A stretch of 9,066 bases of DNA from Sulfurimonas sp. (GCA_024762745.1 JANTGV010000027.1:1-9066), one strand, 5' to 3'. Shown: positions 1 through 6,509, counted from the first letter of the stretch. The notes: generated by a model from the letters alone, not told the origin. Numbers and translations are program-made.

Positions 1-1
1 G

Positions 2-169
2 AGTATAGTAAATATCTTCATCCTCAATGGTTGGGACGAAAAATTTAATATTATAGAATATTTAATTATGATTGGGGTATTGCTAACATATAATTTAATG
101 ATGATTTCAAATGATAAAGATTTAGAGAAGCTAGAAGAACAATATCATAAATTTTTAGAAGAAAAATAA
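2..169 (+). CDS. 3' end of an unrecognised, possibly membrane-anchored protein (partial)
   Basis: This reading frame is open from the window edge to a TAA at 167-169 and gives 55 residues; its true start lies outside. Residues 20-35 (YLIMIGVLLTYNLMMI) are strongly hydrophobic and could be one membrane helix. They are followed by a charged, Glu/Lys-rich tail (about residues 38-55) that looks helical or coiled-coil. I do not recognise the family. An internal ATG at 68 lacks a convincing ribosome binding site, so it is more likely a C-terminal fragment than a complete small gene. The stop is followed by an inverted repeat at 193-217 that may end its transcript. In AT-rich DNA a 55-codon open frame can occur by chance, so the call is tentative. 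Confidence 0.45.
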   Translation, partial: SIVNIFILNGWDEKFNIIEYLIMIGVLLTYNLMMISNDKDLEKLEEQYHKFLEEK

Positions 170-192
170 AATATAAATTTAACTCTATCCAA

Positions 193-217
193 TTATTTCC
201 TTATCAAAAGGAAATAA
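193..217. repeat. Perfect 10-bp inverted repeat, possible terminator or operator
   Basis: TTATTTCCTT (193-202) and AAGGAAATAA (208-217) are exact reverse complements separated by the 5-nt loop ATCAA. The repeat lies 24 nt after the stop of the upstream open frame and about 60 nt before the proposed rpsJ -10 box. It could fold as a weak, AT-rich hairpin ending the upstream transcript. However, there is no T-run after it on either strand, so it is not a classic intrinsic terminator; a binding site for a dimeric regulator is an alternative. Confidence 0.45.
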
Positions 218-222
218 AATTC

Positions 223-281
223 AAAAAAACCCTAATTTTACACAAAAATCACACCATCATAAAAGCTAATCAAGGTACAAT
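223..281 (+). promoter_or_regulatory. Probable sigma70-type promoter of the ribosomal protein operon
   Basis: TACAAT at 276-281 (in context AAGGTACAATA) fits a -10 box and lies 73 nt before the rpsJ start codon, implying a transcription start near 287-290 and a leader of about 65 nt. No -35 consensus sits 16-18 nt upstream. Instead, A/T tracts recur at roughly 10-20 nt intervals (A7 at 223-229, T4 at 236-239, A5 at 244-248, A4 at 261-264). Housekeeping promoters of Campylobacter and Helicobacter are known to lack a strong -35 and to use periodic A/T-rich upstream DNA, so this arrangement suits the inferred lineage. The assignment is inferred from sequence only. Confidence 0.5.
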
Positions 282-297
282 ACGACTCCAAATTTTA

Positions 298-330
298 GTT
301 AAGGAAGCCATGTGTTATGGTAAACTTAAC
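298..330 (+). promoter_or_regulatory. Two-part hairpin in the rpsJ leader
   Basis: GTTAAG (298-303) pairs exactly with CTTAAC (325-330), and within it CCAT (308-311) pairs with ATGG (317-320) around the loop GTGTT. A symmetric 4x4 internal loop separates the two helices. The structure lies between the predicted transcription start and the rpsJ ribosome binding site. It overlaps the AAGGA and ATG of the possible leader ORF at 310. In E. coli the S10 operon leader is the site of feedback control by L4; whether this shorter element has a similar job is unknown. The stems are short, so chance pairing is possible. Confidence 0.35.
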
Positions 331-348
331 GAGTTCTTTATAAGGTAA
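310..348 (+). CDS. Possible 12-residue leader peptide ahead of rpsJ
   Basis: ATG at 310 opens a 12-codon frame (MCYGKLNEFFIR) ending with TAA at 346-348. AAGGA at 301-305 lies 4 nt before the ATG, so a ribosome binding site is present, somewhat close. The stop falls between the rpsJ ribosome binding site (AAGG, 342-345) and the rpsJ ATG at 354, leaving 5 nt. A ribosome finishing this peptide would therefore sit on the rpsJ initiation region, an arrangement seen in translationally coupled leaders. The start codon is also part of the hairpin at 298-330. There is no run of one amino acid typical of attenuation peptides. It may equally be a chance frame in a leader. Confidence 0.3.
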   Translation: MCYGKLNEFFIR

Positions 349-353
349 AATAA

Positions 354-665
354 ATGGAAAAAATTAGACTTAAGCTCAAAGCTTATGATCATCGTGTTTT
401 AGACCGTTCTGTTGCTTCAATTGTAGAAGCTGTTAGACGAACAGGTGCAGAGCTTATTGGTCCAGTACCAATGCCAACCAAGATTAAAAAATATACTGTT
501 CTTAAATCTCCTCATGTTAACAAAGATAGTCGTGAGCAGTTTGAGATTAGAATTCACGCAAGAATGATTGACATTGTTTCAGCTACTTCAGATACTATAG
601 ATTCACTTATGAAACTAGACCTAGCTCCTGAAGTTGATGTTGAAATTCGTTCAATGGACAAATAG
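354..665 (+). CDS. rpsJ: 30S ribosomal protein S10
   Basis: S10 binds the 3' domain of 16S rRNA in the small-subunit head. As NusE, together with NusB, it also takes part in transcription antitermination. The 103 residues match the usual length of about 102-105. Typical features are the N-terminal strand [10 protein letters not shown], the [19 protein letters not shown] stretch (about 37-55), which includes the extended loop reaching into the head, the KDSREQFE segment (57-64), and the closing APEVDVEIR strand. AAGG at 342-345 lies 8 nt before the ATG. It is the first gene of the operon, 6 nt before rplC, and is preceded by the promoter and the possible leader ORF. No anomalies are seen. Confidence 0.98.
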   Translation: MEKIRLKLKAYDHRVLDRSVASIVEAVRRTGAELIGPVPMPTKIKKYTVLKSPHVNKDSREQFEIRIHARMIDIVSATSDTIDSLMKLDLAPEVDVEIRSMDK

Positions 666-674
666 GAGTAGATG

Positions 675-1256
675 ATGGAATTTATTATTGAAAAAATAGG
701 TATGAGCAGAACTATTGGCGTACCAAGTGTTCCTGTAACACTTTTAAAAGTTATCGAAACTAAAGTTTGTGAAGTACGCGCGGATGGTAAAGCATTGGTA
801 GCTTATAACTACAGCAAAAAAATGAATAAAAGTATTGAAGGTCAACAAGCTAAATTTAGTCTTGACAAAGAGTTCAATAAATTTATGACTATCTCTGTAG
901 CAGAGGGTACACAAGCTGGTGATTACAGTACTGAAGCTTTAGCAAGTGCTAAGTTAGTAAAAACTTCTTTAAACACTAAAGGTCGTGGTTTTTCTGGTGG
1001 TATGAAAAGACATAACTTTGGTGGAGGACCTGCTTCTCATGGTCATAGATTTGGTAGAAGAATTGGTTCAATCGGTAATGCTGAATGGCCAGGTCGTGTT
1101 CAAAAAGGACAAAAAATGCCAGGTCATTATGGAAACACACAAGTTACAGTTAAAAATGATGTAGTCTCATTTGATGCTGAAAATGGAATATTAGTATTAA
1201 AAGGTTCAATCCCTGGTCACAATGGTGCTAGAGGATTGGTAAGGATTGTTAAATAA
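675..1256 (+). CDS. rplC: 50S ribosomal protein L3
   Basis: L3 is an early-assembling large-subunit protein that binds near the 3' end of 23S rRNA and sends a loop toward the peptidyl transferase centre. The core signature [16 protein letters not shown] is at about residues 103-118, followed by [21 protein letters not shown] and [11 protein letters not shown]. Two adjacent ATGs occur at 672 and 675. AGGAG at 664-668, overlapping the rpsJ stop, is 3 nt from the first and 6 nt from the second, so I prefer 675 (193 residues; 194 from 672). It is somewhat shorter than E. coli L3 (209). The position of the E. coli methylated Gln150 is Glu here. Its stop overlaps the rplD start (TAATG). Confidence 0.98.
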   Translation: MEFIIEKIGMSRTIGVPSVPVTLLKVIETKVCEVRADGKALVAYNYSKKMNKSIEGQQAKFSLDKEFNKFMTISVAEGTQAGDYSTEALASAKLVKTSLNTKGRGFSGGMKRHNFGGGPASHGHRFGRRIGSIGNAEWPGRVQKGQKMPGHYGNTQVTVKNDVVSFDAENGILVLKGSIPGHNGARGLVRIVK

Positions 1257-1846
1257 TGAGTACAACAGTAATTAAAACAAATGACCTTCCAGAGTCATTT
1301 TTAGAAGTTAACCCACATAACCTTTACTTATATTGTAAAGCTTATTCTGCTGGACTTAGAGCAAATACTGCACAAGCTAAAAACCGTTCTATGGTTAGTG
1401 GTGGTGGTAAGAAGCCTTGGGCTCAAAAAGGTGGTGGACGAGCGAGAGCTGGTTCACTTCGTTCTCCTGTTTTCGTTGGTGGTGGTGTTGCGTTTGGTCC
1501 TCAAAACAACAGAAACTACAACCAAAAAGTAAATAAAAAACAGAAAAAATTGGCTCTATATTATGCATTGGCTGAACATGCAAACAAAGAGTCACTATTT
1601 GTAGTTGAAAATATTACTATAGAATCAGGTAAAACAAAAGATGCTAAAGCTTTTGTAGATGGTCTAGGACAAAGAGATGTATTGGTAGTCAAAGAGTTAA
1701 TTGATGATAAAACATTCCTTGCTTTTAGAAATCTTCAAGATGCATATTTGGTAGAATCAAACGAGCTAAACGCTTACCTTGCGGCTGCTTATCACTCTGT
1801 GGTAATTGAAAAAGCTGTTTGGGATAAATTGACAAAAGAGAGCTAA
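1256..1846 (+). CDS. rplD: 50S ribosomal protein L4
   Basis: L4 is a 23S rRNA domain I binder whose long loop lines the narrow part of the peptide exit tunnel, the region where macrolide resistance changes occur. Here the loop is about residues 46-95: a [18 protein letters not shown] stretch, then [13 protein letters not shown], then [12 protein letters not shown]. The globular C-terminal domain contains [11 protein letters not shown] and a DLLD-like [18 protein letters not shown] segment. The length of 196 is near the usual 201. The ATG shares its A with the rplC stop (TAATG), and AAGGA at 1241-1245 lies inside rplC, so translation is probably coupled. In E. coli, L4 is the feedback repressor of the S10 operon; that role is not demonstrated here. 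Confidence 0.98.
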   Translation: MSTTVIKTNDLPESFLEVNPHNLYLYCKAYSAGLRANTAQAKNRSMVSGGGKKPWAQKGGGRARAGSLRSPVFVGGGVAFGPQNNRNYNQKVNKKQKKLALYYALAEHANKESLFVVENITIESGKTKDAKAFVDGLGQRDVLVVKELIDDKTFLAFRNLQDAYLVESNELNAYLAAAYHSVVIEKAVWDKLTKES

Positions 1847-1847
1847 G

Positions 1848-2129
1848 ATGGCAGATATTACAGATATTAAAGCAATTATGTACACAGAAAAATCTCTTGA
1901 GCTTCAAGAAGATGGTGTTATCGTTGTTCAAACTAGCCCAAGAATGACTAAAAGTGGTCTAAAAGCTGTTTTCCAAGAGTATTTTGGTATTAAACCTTTG
2001 AGAGTAAATTCAATGAGAGTTAATGGTAAAGTCAAGAGATTTAAAGGTATCGTAGGTAAAAGACCAGACACTAAAAAGTTTTATGTTCTTCTTCCTGAAG
2101 ATGCGAAAATTGAAAGCTTAGCAGTATAG
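1848..2129 (+). CDS. rplW: 50S ribosomal protein L23
   Basis: L23 sits at the polypeptide exit site, binds 23S rRNA domain III, and is the docking point for trigger factor, SRP and the translocon. The 93 residues cover the usual fold: an N-terminal [14 protein letters not shown] helix, a strand/helix pair ([24 protein letters not shown]), and a basic loop ([20 protein letters not shown], about 61-80) that extends toward the tunnel. The start lies 1 nt after the rplD stop. Only a weak purine-rich sequence precedes it (AGAGAG within the end of rplD), which suggests dependence on upstream translation. Identity rests on length, motifs and position between rplD and rplB. Confidence 0.97.
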   Translation: MADITDIKAIMYTEKSLELQEDGVIVVQTSPRMTKSGLKAVFQEYFGIKPLRVNSMRVNGKVKRFKGIVGKRPDTKKFYVLLPEDAKIESLAV

Positions 2130-2138
2130 GAGAATTAG

Positions 2139-2966
2139 ATGGCAATTAAATCATATAAACCAACCTCTGCAGGTCGAAGATATATTACTAACCTTGATAG
2201 TGGTGATATTACTGCAAAAGCGAGTGTACGAAGTCTTTTAAAGAAACTTCCAAGAAGTGCTGGTAGAAATCATAATGGTAGAATTACATCTCGTCATAGA
2301 CAAGGTGGAGCTAAAAAACTATATAGAATTATTGATTTCAAAAGAAATAAGTTTGGTGTTGAGGGAACAGTAGCTACTGTTGAGTATGACCCATATAGAA
2401 CTTGTAGAATTTGTCTTGTAAAATATAGTGATGGTGATAGAAGATATGTCCTTCAAGCTAAAGGTATGAGTGTTGGTGATAAAATCATGTCTGCTGAATC
2501 TGGACTTGATATTAAAACTGGTAACGCAATGAGACTAAAAGCAATTCCTGTAGGGACTTTGGTACATAATATTGAACTCAATGTTGGTCAAGGTGGAACT
2601 TTGGCAAGAAGTGCTGGTGGATATGCTCAAATCATGGGTAGAGATGGTAAATATGTATCTTTACGACTTCCATCAGGTGAGATGAGATATGTTCTAGGTG
2701 AATGTATGGCAACTATTGGTACAGTTGGAAGTGAAGATTGGTCAAATGTTGTTGGTGGAAAAGCTGGACGACAAAGACACAGAGGTATTAGACCACAAAC
2801 TAGAGGGTCTGCGATGAACCCAATTGATCACCCACACGGTGGTGGTGAAGGTAAAACTAACTCTGGACGACATCCTGTTACACCATGGGGTATGCCTACA
2901 AAAGGTTATAAAACTCGTAAGAAAAAAGCTAGTGATAAATTAATTATCTCTAAGAGAAAGAAGTAA
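2139..2966 (+). CDS. rplB: 50S ribosomal protein L2
   Basis: L2 is one of the most conserved large-subunit proteins and is needed for subunit association, tRNA binding and peptidyl transferase activity. The full length of 275 residues matches the family (273 in E. coli). The OB-fold/SH3 RNA-binding core runs from about 40 to 200 ([19 protein letters not shown] at 42-60). The C-terminal signature [13 protein letters not shown] contains His231, equivalent to the functionally important E. coli His229 counted without Met. A lysine/arginine-rich tail ends the protein. AGGAG (2128-2132) overlaps the rplW stop, 6 nt before the ATG. No unusual substitutions are seen. Confidence 0.98.
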   Translation: MAIKSYKPTSAGRRYITNLDSGDITAKASVRSLLKKLPRSAGRNHNGRITSRHRQGGAKKLYRIIDFKRNKFGVEGTVATVEYDPYRTCRICLVKYSDGDRRYVLQAKGMSVGDKIMSAESGLDIKTGNAMRLKAIPVGTLVHNIELNVGQGGTLARSAGGYAQIMGRDGKYVSLRLPSGEMRYVLGECMATIGTVGSEDWSNVVGGKAGRQRHRGIRPQTRGSAMNPIDHPHGGGEGKTNSGRHPVTPWGMPTKGYKTRKKKASDKLIISKRKK

Positions 2967-2975
2967 GGGTAAGAG

Positions 2976-3251
2976 ATGGCAAGATCAACTAAAAAAGGTC
3001 CATTTATAGATGAACACCTAAAGAAAAAAGTTTTAAAAGCAAAAGCAGAGGGTTCTCATAAACCAATCAAAACTTGGTCAAGACGCTCTGTAATTTTTCC
3101 AGAATTTATTGGTTTAACTATCAATGTTCATAACGGAAGACAGTTTATCCCTGTATTTATTACAGAAAACCATGTAGGTTATAAACTAGGTGAATTTGCA
3201 CCAACTAGAACATTCAAGGGTCATAAAGGCTCTGTACAGAGAAAAGGGTAG
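2976..3251 (+). CDS. rpsS: 30S ribosomal protein S19
   Basis: S19 lies in the head of the small subunit, forms a complex with S13 and touches 16S rRNA near the tRNA sites and the B1 bridge. The 91 residues match the usual 92. Recognisable parts are the [15 protein letters not shown] start, [16 protein letters not shown] (about 31-46), [17 protein letters not shown], and the family signature [15 protein letters not shown] (69-83). A purine-rich GGGTAAGAG stretch precedes the ATG after the rplB stop. It lies 9 nt after rplB and 2 nt before rplV, the standard S10-operon order. Confidence 0.98.
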   Translation: MARSTKKGPFIDEHLKKKVLKAKAEGSHKPIKTWSRRSVIFPEFIGLTINVHNGRQFIPVFITENHVGYKLGEFAPTRTFKGHKGSVQRKG

Positions 3252-3253
3252 TT

Positions 3254-3580
3254 ATGAGTAGAGCATTATTGAAATTTACAAGAGTAGCACCTAACAAAGC
3301 AAGAATGATTGCAAGAGAAGTTCAAGGTATGAATGCTGAATTGGCACTTGCATCATTAGAGTTTATGCCAAATAAAGCTGCTAGAATTATCTCAAAAGTT
3401 ATCGCTTCAGCTGTAGCTAATGGAGATTTTGAACCAGAAGAGGTAGTAATTACAAGTTGTAGAGTAGATAAAGCATCTGTAATGAAAAGATTTAGACCAA
3501 GAGCTAGAGGTACTGCGAGTAGAATACTTAAACCAACAGCTCATATTTTGGTAGAAGTAGCAAAAGCAGAGGAGGCATAA
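3254..3580 (+). CDS. rplV: 50S ribosomal protein L22
   Basis: L22 contacts all six domains of 23S rRNA and its long beta hairpin lines the exit tunnel opposite L4. The 108 residues compare with 110 in E. coli. The body holds [16 protein letters not shown] (about 11-26) and [23 protein letters not shown]. The tunnel hairpin is about residues 79-95, with the basic tip [22 protein letters not shown] at 3244-3248, at the end of rpsS, lies 5 nt before the ATG. A Glu/Ala-rich tail (AKAEEA) closes the protein, and the sequence GAGGAGG near its end serves as the ribosome binding site for rpsC. Confidence 0.98.
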   Translation: MSRALLKFTRVAPNKARMIAREVQGMNAELALASLEFMPNKAARIISKVIASAVANGDFEPEEVVITSCRVDKASVMKRFRPRARGTASRILKPTAHILVEVAKAEEA

Positions 3581-3581
3581 T

Positions 3582-4295
3582 ATGGGTCAAAAAGTCAATC
3601 CTATTGGTCTAAGACTAGGAATAAATAGAAACTGGGAATCAAGATGGTTTCCAAAAAAAGAGAGAACATCAGCATTTATAGCTGAAGATTATCAACTTAG
3701 AAAATATCTAAAAAAAGAACTTTTTTACGCAGGTGTATCTAACCTCATTATAGAAAGAACTGCTAAAAAAATTAGAGTAACTATTGTAACTGCAAGACCT
3801 GGTATTATTATTGGTAAAAAAGGTGCAGATATTACTAAACTCAAAGAGACTTTGAGTAAAAAATTTGGTAAAGATATTTCTCTAAACATCAAAGAAGAAA
3901 AAAGAGCTCAAGCTTCAGCTCAATTAGCTGCTGAAAATGTAGCTACTCAACTAGAGAGAAGAGTTGCATTTAGAAGAGCGATGAAAAAAGTTATCCAAGG
4001 TGCATTAAAATCAGGTGCAAAAGGTATCAAAGTATCAGTAGCAGGAAGACTAGGTGGTGCTGAGATGGCTAGAACTGAGTGGTATTTAGAGGGAAGAGTT
4101 CCTTTGCATACACTTAGAGCAAAAATTGATTACGGTTTTGCAGAAGCACAAACTACTTATGGAATTATTGGTATTAAAGTATGGATTTTCAAAGGTGAAG
4201 TTTTAGCAAAAGGTATTCAAGCAGAAGCAAAAGAAGAAAAACGAGAAAGAGGTGGAAGAAGACCATCTAATCGTAATAATAGAAGAGGTGAATAG
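3582..4295 (+). CDS. rpsC: 30S ribosomal protein S3
   Basis: S3 forms part of the mRNA entry channel with S4 and S5 and contributes to unwinding of mRNA structure during translation. The 237 residues include the N-terminal [14 protein letters not shown] motif, a type II KH domain with the GxxG loop GKKG at 78-81, and the C-terminal S3 domain containing [12 protein letters not shown] (125-136) and [21 protein letters not shown]. Basic residues in that segment correspond to the channel-lining arginines and lysines of E. coli S3. The tail (about 215-237) is charged and rich in Lys, Arg, Glu and Asn. A strong GAGGAGG lies 3-9 nt before the start, overlapping the end of rplV. Confidence 0.98.
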   Translation: MGQKVNPIGLRLGINRNWESRWFPKKERTSAFIAEDYQLRKYLKKELFYAGVSNLIIERTAKKIRVTIVTARPGIIIGKKGADITKLKETLSKKFGKDISLNIKEEKRAQASAQLAAENVATQLERRVAFRRAMKKVIQGALKSGAKGIKVSVAGRLGGAEMARTEWYLEGRVPLHTLRAKIDYGFAEAQTTYGIIGIKVWIFKGEVLAKGIQAEAKEEKRERGGRRPSNRNNRRGE

Positions 4296-4297
4296 TT

Positions 4298-4723
4298 ATG
4301 TTAATGCCTAAAAGAACAAAATATAGAAAAGTTATGAAAGGTCGTAACAGAGGTAAGTCTTTTAGAGGGAACAAGATTGAATTTGGTGAGTTTGCACTTA
4401 AAGCAACTTCAGCAGGTCGTCTAAACTCAAGACAAATTGAAGCTGCCAGAATTACTATGACTAGAGAGATGAAAAGACATGGTAAAAGCTGGATTAGAGT
4501 TTTCCCTGATAAGCCTTTGACAAGAAAACCTCTTGAGACAAGAATGGGTAAAGGTAAAGGTGCTGTTGAAGAGTGGGTAATGAATATCAAACCAGGTAGA
4601 ATTATATTCGAAGTTGCTGGTGTTCCTGAAGATGTAGCTCGTTCAGCACTTACATTGGCTCTACATAAGTTTCCATTAAAATGTAAAATTATCTCTGCAA
4701 AGGATAGTAATGAAATATACTGA
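4298..4723 (+). CDS. rplP: 50S ribosomal protein L16
   Basis: L16 organises 23S rRNA near the A site and is required for late large-subunit assembly and aminoacyl-tRNA accommodation. The 141 residues begin [19 protein letters not shown], which aligns without gaps to E. coli L16, so the first ATG at 4298 is preferred over 4304; AGAGG at 4284-4288 gives 9 nt spacing. The signature [17 protein letters not shown] spans about 77-93. Arg82 corresponds to the Arg81 hydroxylated by YcfD (RoxA) in E. coli; no such enzyme can be judged from this window. The 3' end overlaps rpmC by 14 nt. Confidence 0.98.
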   Translation: MLMPKRTKYRKVMKGRNRGKSFRGNKIEFGEFALKATSAGRLNSRQIEAARITMTREMKRHGKSWIRVFPDKPLTRKPLETRMGKGKGAVEEWVMNIKPGRIIFEVAGVPEDVARSALTLALHKFPLKCKIISAKDSNEIY

Positions 4724-4901
4724 TATTCAAGATAAAACAGTAGAAGAGTTAAGTGCTATGCTAAAAGAGAAAAAGTTAGAACTTTTTACTCTAAAAGCAA
4801 AGCAAAAAACAATGCAACTTACTAATACTAGTGAGTTAAAAGTAGCGAAAAAAGACATCGCTAGAATTAAAACAGCTATTACAGCTAACGCGTCAAAGTA
4901 A
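4710..4901 (+). CDS. rpmC: 50S ribosomal protein L29
   Basis: L29 is a small helical-hairpin protein next to L23 at the exit-tunnel opening. The 63 residues show the usual two-helix pattern: [20 protein letters not shown], then a Lys-rich turn, [23 protein letters not shown] and a short tail. The MKYT start matches close relatives as I recall them. AAGGA at 4700-4704, inside rplP, lies 5 nt before the ATG, so the start at 4710 is well supported even though it overlaps rplP by 14 nt in a different frame. The overlap implies tight translational coupling with L16. Confidence 0.97.
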   Translation: MKYTDIQDKTVEELSAMLKEKKLELFTLKAKQKTMQLTNTSELKVAKKDIARIKTAITANASK

Positions 4902-4912
4902 AGGGTCAGAGT

Positions 4913-5161
4913 ATGCCAAAAAGACAAATAACTGGTACTGTGATTAAAATAGCAGGTGAAAAGACAGCTACAATGTTAGTTGAAAGAAAAGTTATTCACC
5001 CTAGATATCACAAGACTGTAAAAAGATTTAAAAAATATCTTATTCATGATGAGAAGAGTGAGGCTAAAGTTGGAGATACAATCTCTGCTATTGAGTGCCG
5101 TCCAATGTCAAAAACAAAAAGCTTTAGACTGCTTGAAATCCTAAAAGTAGGAGAAGAGTAA
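4913..5161 (+). CDS. rpsQ: 30S ribosomal protein S17
   Basis: S17 is a primary 16S rRNA binder of the 5' domain with an OB fold. The 82 residues match the usual 80-88. The N-terminal strand [25 protein letters not shown], the [20 protein letters not shown] segment (about 27-46) and the C-terminal signature [23 protein letters not shown] (55-77) are all clear. It is the last gene of the classical S10 block. AAAGGG (4900-4905) overlaps the rpmC stop and lies 7 nt before the ATG. The stop shares its last A with the rplN start, so it runs directly into the spc block. Confidence 0.98.
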   Translation: MPKRQITGTVIKIAGEKTATMLVERKVIHPRYHKTVKRFKKYLIHDEKSEAKVGDTISAIECRPMSKTKSFRLLEILKVGEE

Positions 5162-5529
5162 TGATACAAGGTTTTACAAGATTAAATGTAGCTGACAACA
5201 GTGGTGCAAAAGAGATTATGTGTATCAAAGTTCTTGGTGGTTCAAAAAGAAGATACGCATCAGTTGGAGATGTAATTGTAGCTTCTGTAAAAAAAGCACT
5301 ACCAACAGGTAAGGTCAAAAGAGGTAAAGTAGTAAAAGCAGTTGTTGTTAGAACTCACAAAGAGATTCAAAGAGAAAATGGTTCTCTAATTAGATTTGAT
5401 GATAATGCTGCTGTAATTATTGATGATAAAAAAGCACCAATTGGTACTCGTATTTTTGGTCCTGTAGCTAGAGAAGCTAGATATGCAGGATTTATGAAAA
5501 TTGTATCATTGGCTCCAGAGGTATGGTAA
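5161..5529 (+). CDS. rplN: 50S ribosomal protein L14
   Basis: L14 binds 23S rRNA at the subunit interface, contacts L19, and is the target of the silencing factor RsfS. The 122 residues match the family (123 in E. coli). Signature segments are [22 protein letters not shown], the [12 protein letters not shown] strand (54-65), and [19 protein letters not shown] (77-95) followed by [10 protein letters not shown]. The start overlaps the rpsQ stop (TAATG) with AGGAGAAG just upstream. In E. coli this gene opens a separately transcribed spc operon; here there is no intergenic space for a promoter. Confidence 0.98.
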   Translation: MIQGFTRLNVADNSGAKEIMCIKVLGGSKRRYASVGDVIVASVKKALPTGKVKRGKVVKAVVVRTHKEIQRENGSLIRFDDNAAVIIDDKKAPIGTRIFGPVAREARYAGFMKIVSLAPEVW

Positions 5530-5762
5530 TGGCAAAGAAATTCAAAATCAAAAAAGGCGATGAAGTATTAATCATCGCAGGTGATGATAAAGGCAAAACT
5601 GGTGAGGTGCTAAAAGTACTTACTAAAAAAGATGCTGTAATTGTTGCAGGTTGTAAACTAGCAAAAAAAGCTGTAAAGCCAAGCGAAGAGAATAAAGATG
5701 GTGGGTTCAAAGATAAAGAGATGCCTATCCATATTTCTAATGTAAAAAAAGTAGAGGCGTAA
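5529..5762 (+). CDS. rplX: 50S ribosomal protein L24 (short form)
   Basis: L24 is a KOW-domain protein that nucleates large-subunit assembly by binding the 5' end of 23S rRNA and later sits near the tunnel exit. The KOW motif is at the N-terminus (KFKIKKGDEVLIIAGDD followed by KGKTGEVLKV). Two in-frame ATGs exist at 5523 and 5529. AGAGG at 5517-5521 is only 1 nt from the first but 7 nt from the second, and the second forms a TAATG overlap with the rplN stop, so 5529 (77 residues) is preferred. At 77 residues it is clearly shorter than E. coli L24 (104), which I recall as normal for Campylobacterota. The C-terminus ends MPIHISNVKKVEA. Confidence 0.97.
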   Translation: MAKKFKIKKGDEVLIIAGDDKGKTGEVLKVLTKKDAVIVAGCKLAKKAVKPSEENKDGGFKDKEMPIHISNVKKVEA

Positions 5763-5765
5763 TCT

Positions 5766-6311
5766 ATGAGCAGAATGAAGCAAAAGTACAATGACATTAC
5801 ACCAACACTACGAGAAGAGTGTGGGATTAAAAATGTAATGCAGACACCTAAGCTTGAGAAAATAGTAATCTCTGTTGGTGCTGGTGAAGAGGGTAAAGAT
5901 AATAAACTTATCCAAAATATGGCAGATACTATCTCACTAATTGCTGGTCAAAAAGCAGTTATTGTAAATGCAAAAAAATCAGTTGCAGGTTTCAAAGCAA
6001 GAGAAGGAAGTCCAAGTGGTATTAAAGTAACTCTAAGAGGTGAAAATATGTATAACTTCTTTGATAAACTAGTATCAATCGCACTTCCAAGAGTAAAAGA
6101 CTTTAGAGGAACACCAAGAAAAGGTTTTGATGGTAGAGGTAACTATAACTTCGGTCTTCAAGAGCAACTTATGTTTCCTGAAGTTGAATTTGATAATATT
6201 ATCAAAACTCATGGTATGAACATCACAATAGTAACAAGTACAGAAAACGATAAAGAGGCATTTATTCTATTAGAAAAACTTGGTATGCCTTTTGCTAAAG
6301 GAAAGAACTAA
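5766..6311 (+). CDS. rplE: 50S ribosomal protein L5
   Basis: L5 forms the 5S ribonucleoprotein with L18 and 5S rRNA in the central protuberance and contacts the P-site tRNA. The 181 residues match the family (179 in E. coli). Clear segments are IEK-like [18 protein letters not shown] (30-47), [22 protein letters not shown] (56-77), and [12 protein letters not shown] (104-115) followed by [20 protein letters not shown] (121-140). AGAGG at 5753-5757 lies 8 nt before the ATG. The gene starts 3 nt after rplX and its stop overlaps the rpsN start (TAATG). Confidence 0.98.
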   Translation: MSRMKQKYNDITPTLREECGIKNVMQTPKLEKIVISVGAGEEGKDNKLIQNMADTISLIAGQKAVIVNAKKSVAGFKAREGSPSGIKVTLRGENMYNFFDKLVSIALPRVKDFRGTPRKGFDGRGNYNFGLQEQLMFPEVEFDNIIKTHGMNITIVTSTENDKEAFILLEKLGMPFAKGKN

Positions 6312-6496
6312 TGGCAAAAAAATCAATGATAGCTAAACAGAAAAGACCTGCAAAGTTTAGTTCAAGAGCATACACAAGATGTAGCATTTGTGGAAGACCT
6401 CACTCTGTTTATAGAGATTTTGGTATCTGTAGAATCTGTTTAAGAAAAATGGCAAACGAGGGTCTAATCCCTGGTATGAAAAAATCAAGCTGGTAA
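6311..6496 (+). CDS. rpsN: 30S ribosomal protein S14, zinc-binding short type
   Basis: S14 is a late-assembling protein of the small-subunit head. This is the 61-residue form (rpsZ type) with four cysteines at 24, 27, 40 and 43 arranged C-x2-C-x12-C-x2-C, a complete zinc ribbon. The long form of E. coli has 101 residues and no cysteine cluster. The conserved C-terminus [17 protein letters not shown] is intact. AAGGA at 6298-6302 lies 8 nt before the ATG, which overlaps the rplE stop. Zinc-type S14 is sometimes paired elsewhere in a genome with a cysteine-free paralogue used in zinc limitation; none is visible here. Confidence 0.98.
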   Translation: MAKKSMIAKQKRPAKFSSRAYTRCSICGRPHSVYRDFGICRICLRKMANEGLIPGMKKSSW

Positions 6497-6509
6497 GGAG
6501 AAGTAAAAG

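Noticed and set aside
317..343. Second tiny leader frame, ATG at 317 to TAA at 341-343 (8 codons)
   Set aside because: It has no ribosome binding site at suitable distance and overlaps the better-placed frame at 310-348.
340..351. TATAAG / GGTAAAAT as an alternative -10 box
   Set aside because: Transcription would start at or within the rpsJ start codon and remove its ribosome binding site AAGG; TACAAT at 276-281 is a better placed candidate.
672..674. ATG at 672 as the rplC start
   Set aside because: It is only 3 nt from AGGAG; the adjacent ATG at 675 has 6 nt spacing and gives the more typical single-Met N-terminus. The difference is one residue.
1395..1595. Minus-strand open frame of 66 codons inside rplD
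   Set aside because: It is antisense to a well-conserved L4 gene, has low-complexity His/Gln/Phe/Leu composition typical of reversed coding sequence, and has no ribosome binding site or context. The other minus-strand frames (1725-1931, 4267-4590, 4727-4927, 5124-5318, 5492-5797, 6357-6593, 6806-7003, 8252-8467) were rejected on the same grounds.
5523..5528. ATG at 5523 as the rplX start
   Set aside because: It is only 1 nt after AGAGG (5517-5521), while ATG 5529 has 7 nt spacing and gives the usual [14 protein letters not shown]-terminus.
6497..6509. A promoter or S8-type regulatory site in the rpsN-rpsH gap
   Set aside because: The gap is 13 nt and is fully used by the rpsH ribosome binding site; no structure is visible.
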